Source: Novosphingobium decolorationis
Lineage (GTDB): Bacteria; Pseudomonadota; Alphaproteobacteria; Sphingomonadales; Sphingomonadaceae
Direction of reading: 5' to 3'
NCBI RefSeq assembly: GCF_018417475.1
Contig: NZ_CP054856.1
Span: 2,945,001 to 3,009,000, forward strand
DNA length: 64,000 nucleotides
A program made the translations under genes and the position numbers. Below the pieces are notes generated by a model, which was given only the letters and a program-made list of their open reading frames with translations, was not told where the DNA came from and did not search any database. The number at the start of each line of letters is the position of its first letter. Positions within the stretch are counted from its first letter, which is position 1. Below, one piece after another: positions 62,701-64,000 of the stretch.

Positions 62701-64000
62701 TATTCGACCACGCTAGCGGCGGGATAGTCCTGCTGCGGGCGGCGTAAAAGTCGTCCACCTTGAAGCCTTTCTGCCAAGTCAGGGAGGTGTGGGGATCTAC
62801 AGCGTGGAACTTTATCTTCAGGTCCGTTTGGCTTGCGCGGATGGCATGAGCCAGCGGGCGGCGGCGAAGCGTTTCAATGTGTCGCGCGACACGGTGCGCA
62901 AGATGCTGTCGTTTTCATCGCCACCGGGTTACCGGCGTCAATCTGTCCCGCAGCGTCCGAAGCTGGACGGGTTTGTGGCGATCATTGATGGATGGCTTGA
63001 AGGGGACCGCTGCGTCCCGCGCAAACAGCGCCATACGGCGAAGCGGGTATTCGACCGCTTGCGCGCCGAGCATGGTTTCACCGGCGGCTATACGATCATC
63101 AAGGATTACATCCGCGAGCGTGAGCAACGCAGCCGGGAGATGTTCGTGCCGCTGGCCCACCCGGCGGGGGATGCGCAGGCCGATTTCGGGGAAGCGCTGG
63201 TGGAGATCGGCGGGGTGCAGCAGAAGGCCTACTTCTTCGCACTCGATCTGCCGCACAGTGATGCCTGCTATGTGCGGGCCTATCCGGCGGCGGTGGCGGA
63301 GGCCGGGTGGACGGACACGTTCATGCCTTCGCGTTCTTCGGCGCGGTGCCGCGCTCGATCGTCTATGACAACGATCGCTGCCTTGTGGCGAAGATCCTGC
63401 CAGACGGCACGCGTAAGCGTGCCACGCTGTTCAGCGCTTTCCTGTCGCATTACGTGATCCGCGACCGCTATGCCCGCCCGGGCAAGGGGAACGAGAAAGG
63501 CAATGTGGAAGGGCTGGTTGGTTACTGCCGCCGCAATTTCATGGTGCCGATCCCGAAGTTCCCGACACGGGAGGCCTTCAACCTATGGCTGGAGGAGCAA
63601 TGCCGCAAGCGCCAGCAGGACAAGGTGCGCGGACAGAGCGAGACGATCGGTGAGCGCTTGCAACGCGATCTGGCAGCCATGCAGCCTCTGCCCGCTACAC
63701 CCTTCGAGGCCTGCGATCAGACGAGCGGGCGGGTCTCCTCGCAATCCCTGGTGCGCTACAGGACCAACGATTATTCGGTTCCGGTGGCACGGGGCCATCA
63801 GGAGGTCTGGATCAGGGCCTATGTCGATGAGGTGGTGGTCGGCTGCCGCAGCGAAGTCATCGCCCGTCATCCTCGTTGTTATGCCCGCGAGGAGGTTATC
63901 TTCGACCCGCTCCACTATCTCCCGCTGATCGAGCAGAAGATCAACGCATTCGACCGTGCCGCGCCTTTGCAGGGCTGGGATTTGCCCGAAGCGTTCACGA
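62690..64000 (+). mobile_element. IS21-family insertion sequence, right part outside window
   Basis: The element starts somewhere in 62680-62720, where receptor coding sequence ends, and contains istA. The ATPase gene istB, expected downstream, lies beyond the window. The left-end inverted repeat and target duplication cannot be fixed without the other end. A short GC-rich leader (62700-62788) with repeated GGCGG runs resembles the multiple binding repeats of IS21 ends. Confidence 0.85.
62789..64000 (+). pseudogene. istA: IS21-type transposase IstA with a one-base deletion
   Basis: The first frame (GTG 62789) has the IstA helix-turn-helix (GMSQRAAAKRFNVSRDTVRKML) and the first catalytic Asp in GDAQADFGEA. 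After GCC at 63302-63304 the frame shifts. The normal continuation V-D-G-H-V-H-A-F-F-G resumes at 63307 in the next frame and stays open to the window's end, with VYDNDRC (Asp) and GNEKGNVEG (Glu). A single missing T between 63304 and 63305 explains it (TGG GTG GAC expected). Both parts are otherwise intact. A sequencing error or a programmed slip cannot be excluded, though no slippery run is present. Confidence 0.85.

Overview
The window is GC-rich, densely coded DNA from an alphaproteobacterium, most likely a sphingomonad (Novosphingobium/Sphingobium type). This rests on gene content (cbb3 oxidase operon with FnrL-type boxes, TonB-dependent receptors, TSUP/SQR sulfur genes, an MlaA protein with a sphingomonad-style acidic tail) and on a recurrent 113-bp intergenic palindromic repeat. 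No rRNA, tRNA, CRISPR array or prophage was seen.

Region 1 (1-16575) is a complete low-oxygen respiration island: a partial OmpW-like porin, ccoNOQP (cbb3 oxidase), ccoGHIS (its assembly and copper loading), hemN (oxygen-independent haem synthesis), a PilZ gene, cydDC, and cydABX (cytochrome bd). Five sites fitting the FNR consensus TTGAY-N4-(A/C)(T/G)CAA sit upstream of these units, so one anaerobic regulator (not encoded here) probably controls the set.

Region 2 (16865-22492) is a sulfide/persulfide module. Six tightly packed minus-strand genes encode a persulfide dioxygenase, a two-part YeeE/PmpAB transporter, a DUF442-SQR fusion, a TSUP exporter and a tiny HTH protein. Divergent to them lie a 1-Cys peroxiredoxin and an ArsR-family regulator whose cysteines fit the BigR/SqrR persulfide-sensor pattern.

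Region 3 (22540-50491) is mostly housekeeping: M23 peptidase; glnE-bcp-DUF455; M28 peptidase; agmatine deiminase; bestrophin; thrS with acetyltransferases and a spermidine-synthase fold protein; a self-contained four-gene micro-operon with an XRE regulator and a clear operator palindrome; alpha/beta hydrolase; TPR protein; flavin monooxygenase; ferredoxin reductase; MHS transporter; a decayed FkbM methyltransferase; queG; a NatAB-type ABC exporter; msrB; and an MFS exporter.

Region 4 (50153-60564) holds a TonB receptor-SnoaL-methyltransferase module divergent from a Tat-exported carboxylesterase, with two adjacent perfect palindromes between them, followed by a large MscS-type channel and an MlaA-like protein. 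Region 5 (60575-64000) holds a glycerophosphodiester phosphodiesterase and a TonB receptor cut off at its 5' side next to an IS21-family element, whose istA itself carries a one-base frameshift and runs off the window.

The most unusual signal outside genes is the dispersed 113-bp element. It has four copies of exactly equal length, each with two short hairpins at its ends; the left-hand stem shows compensatory changes.
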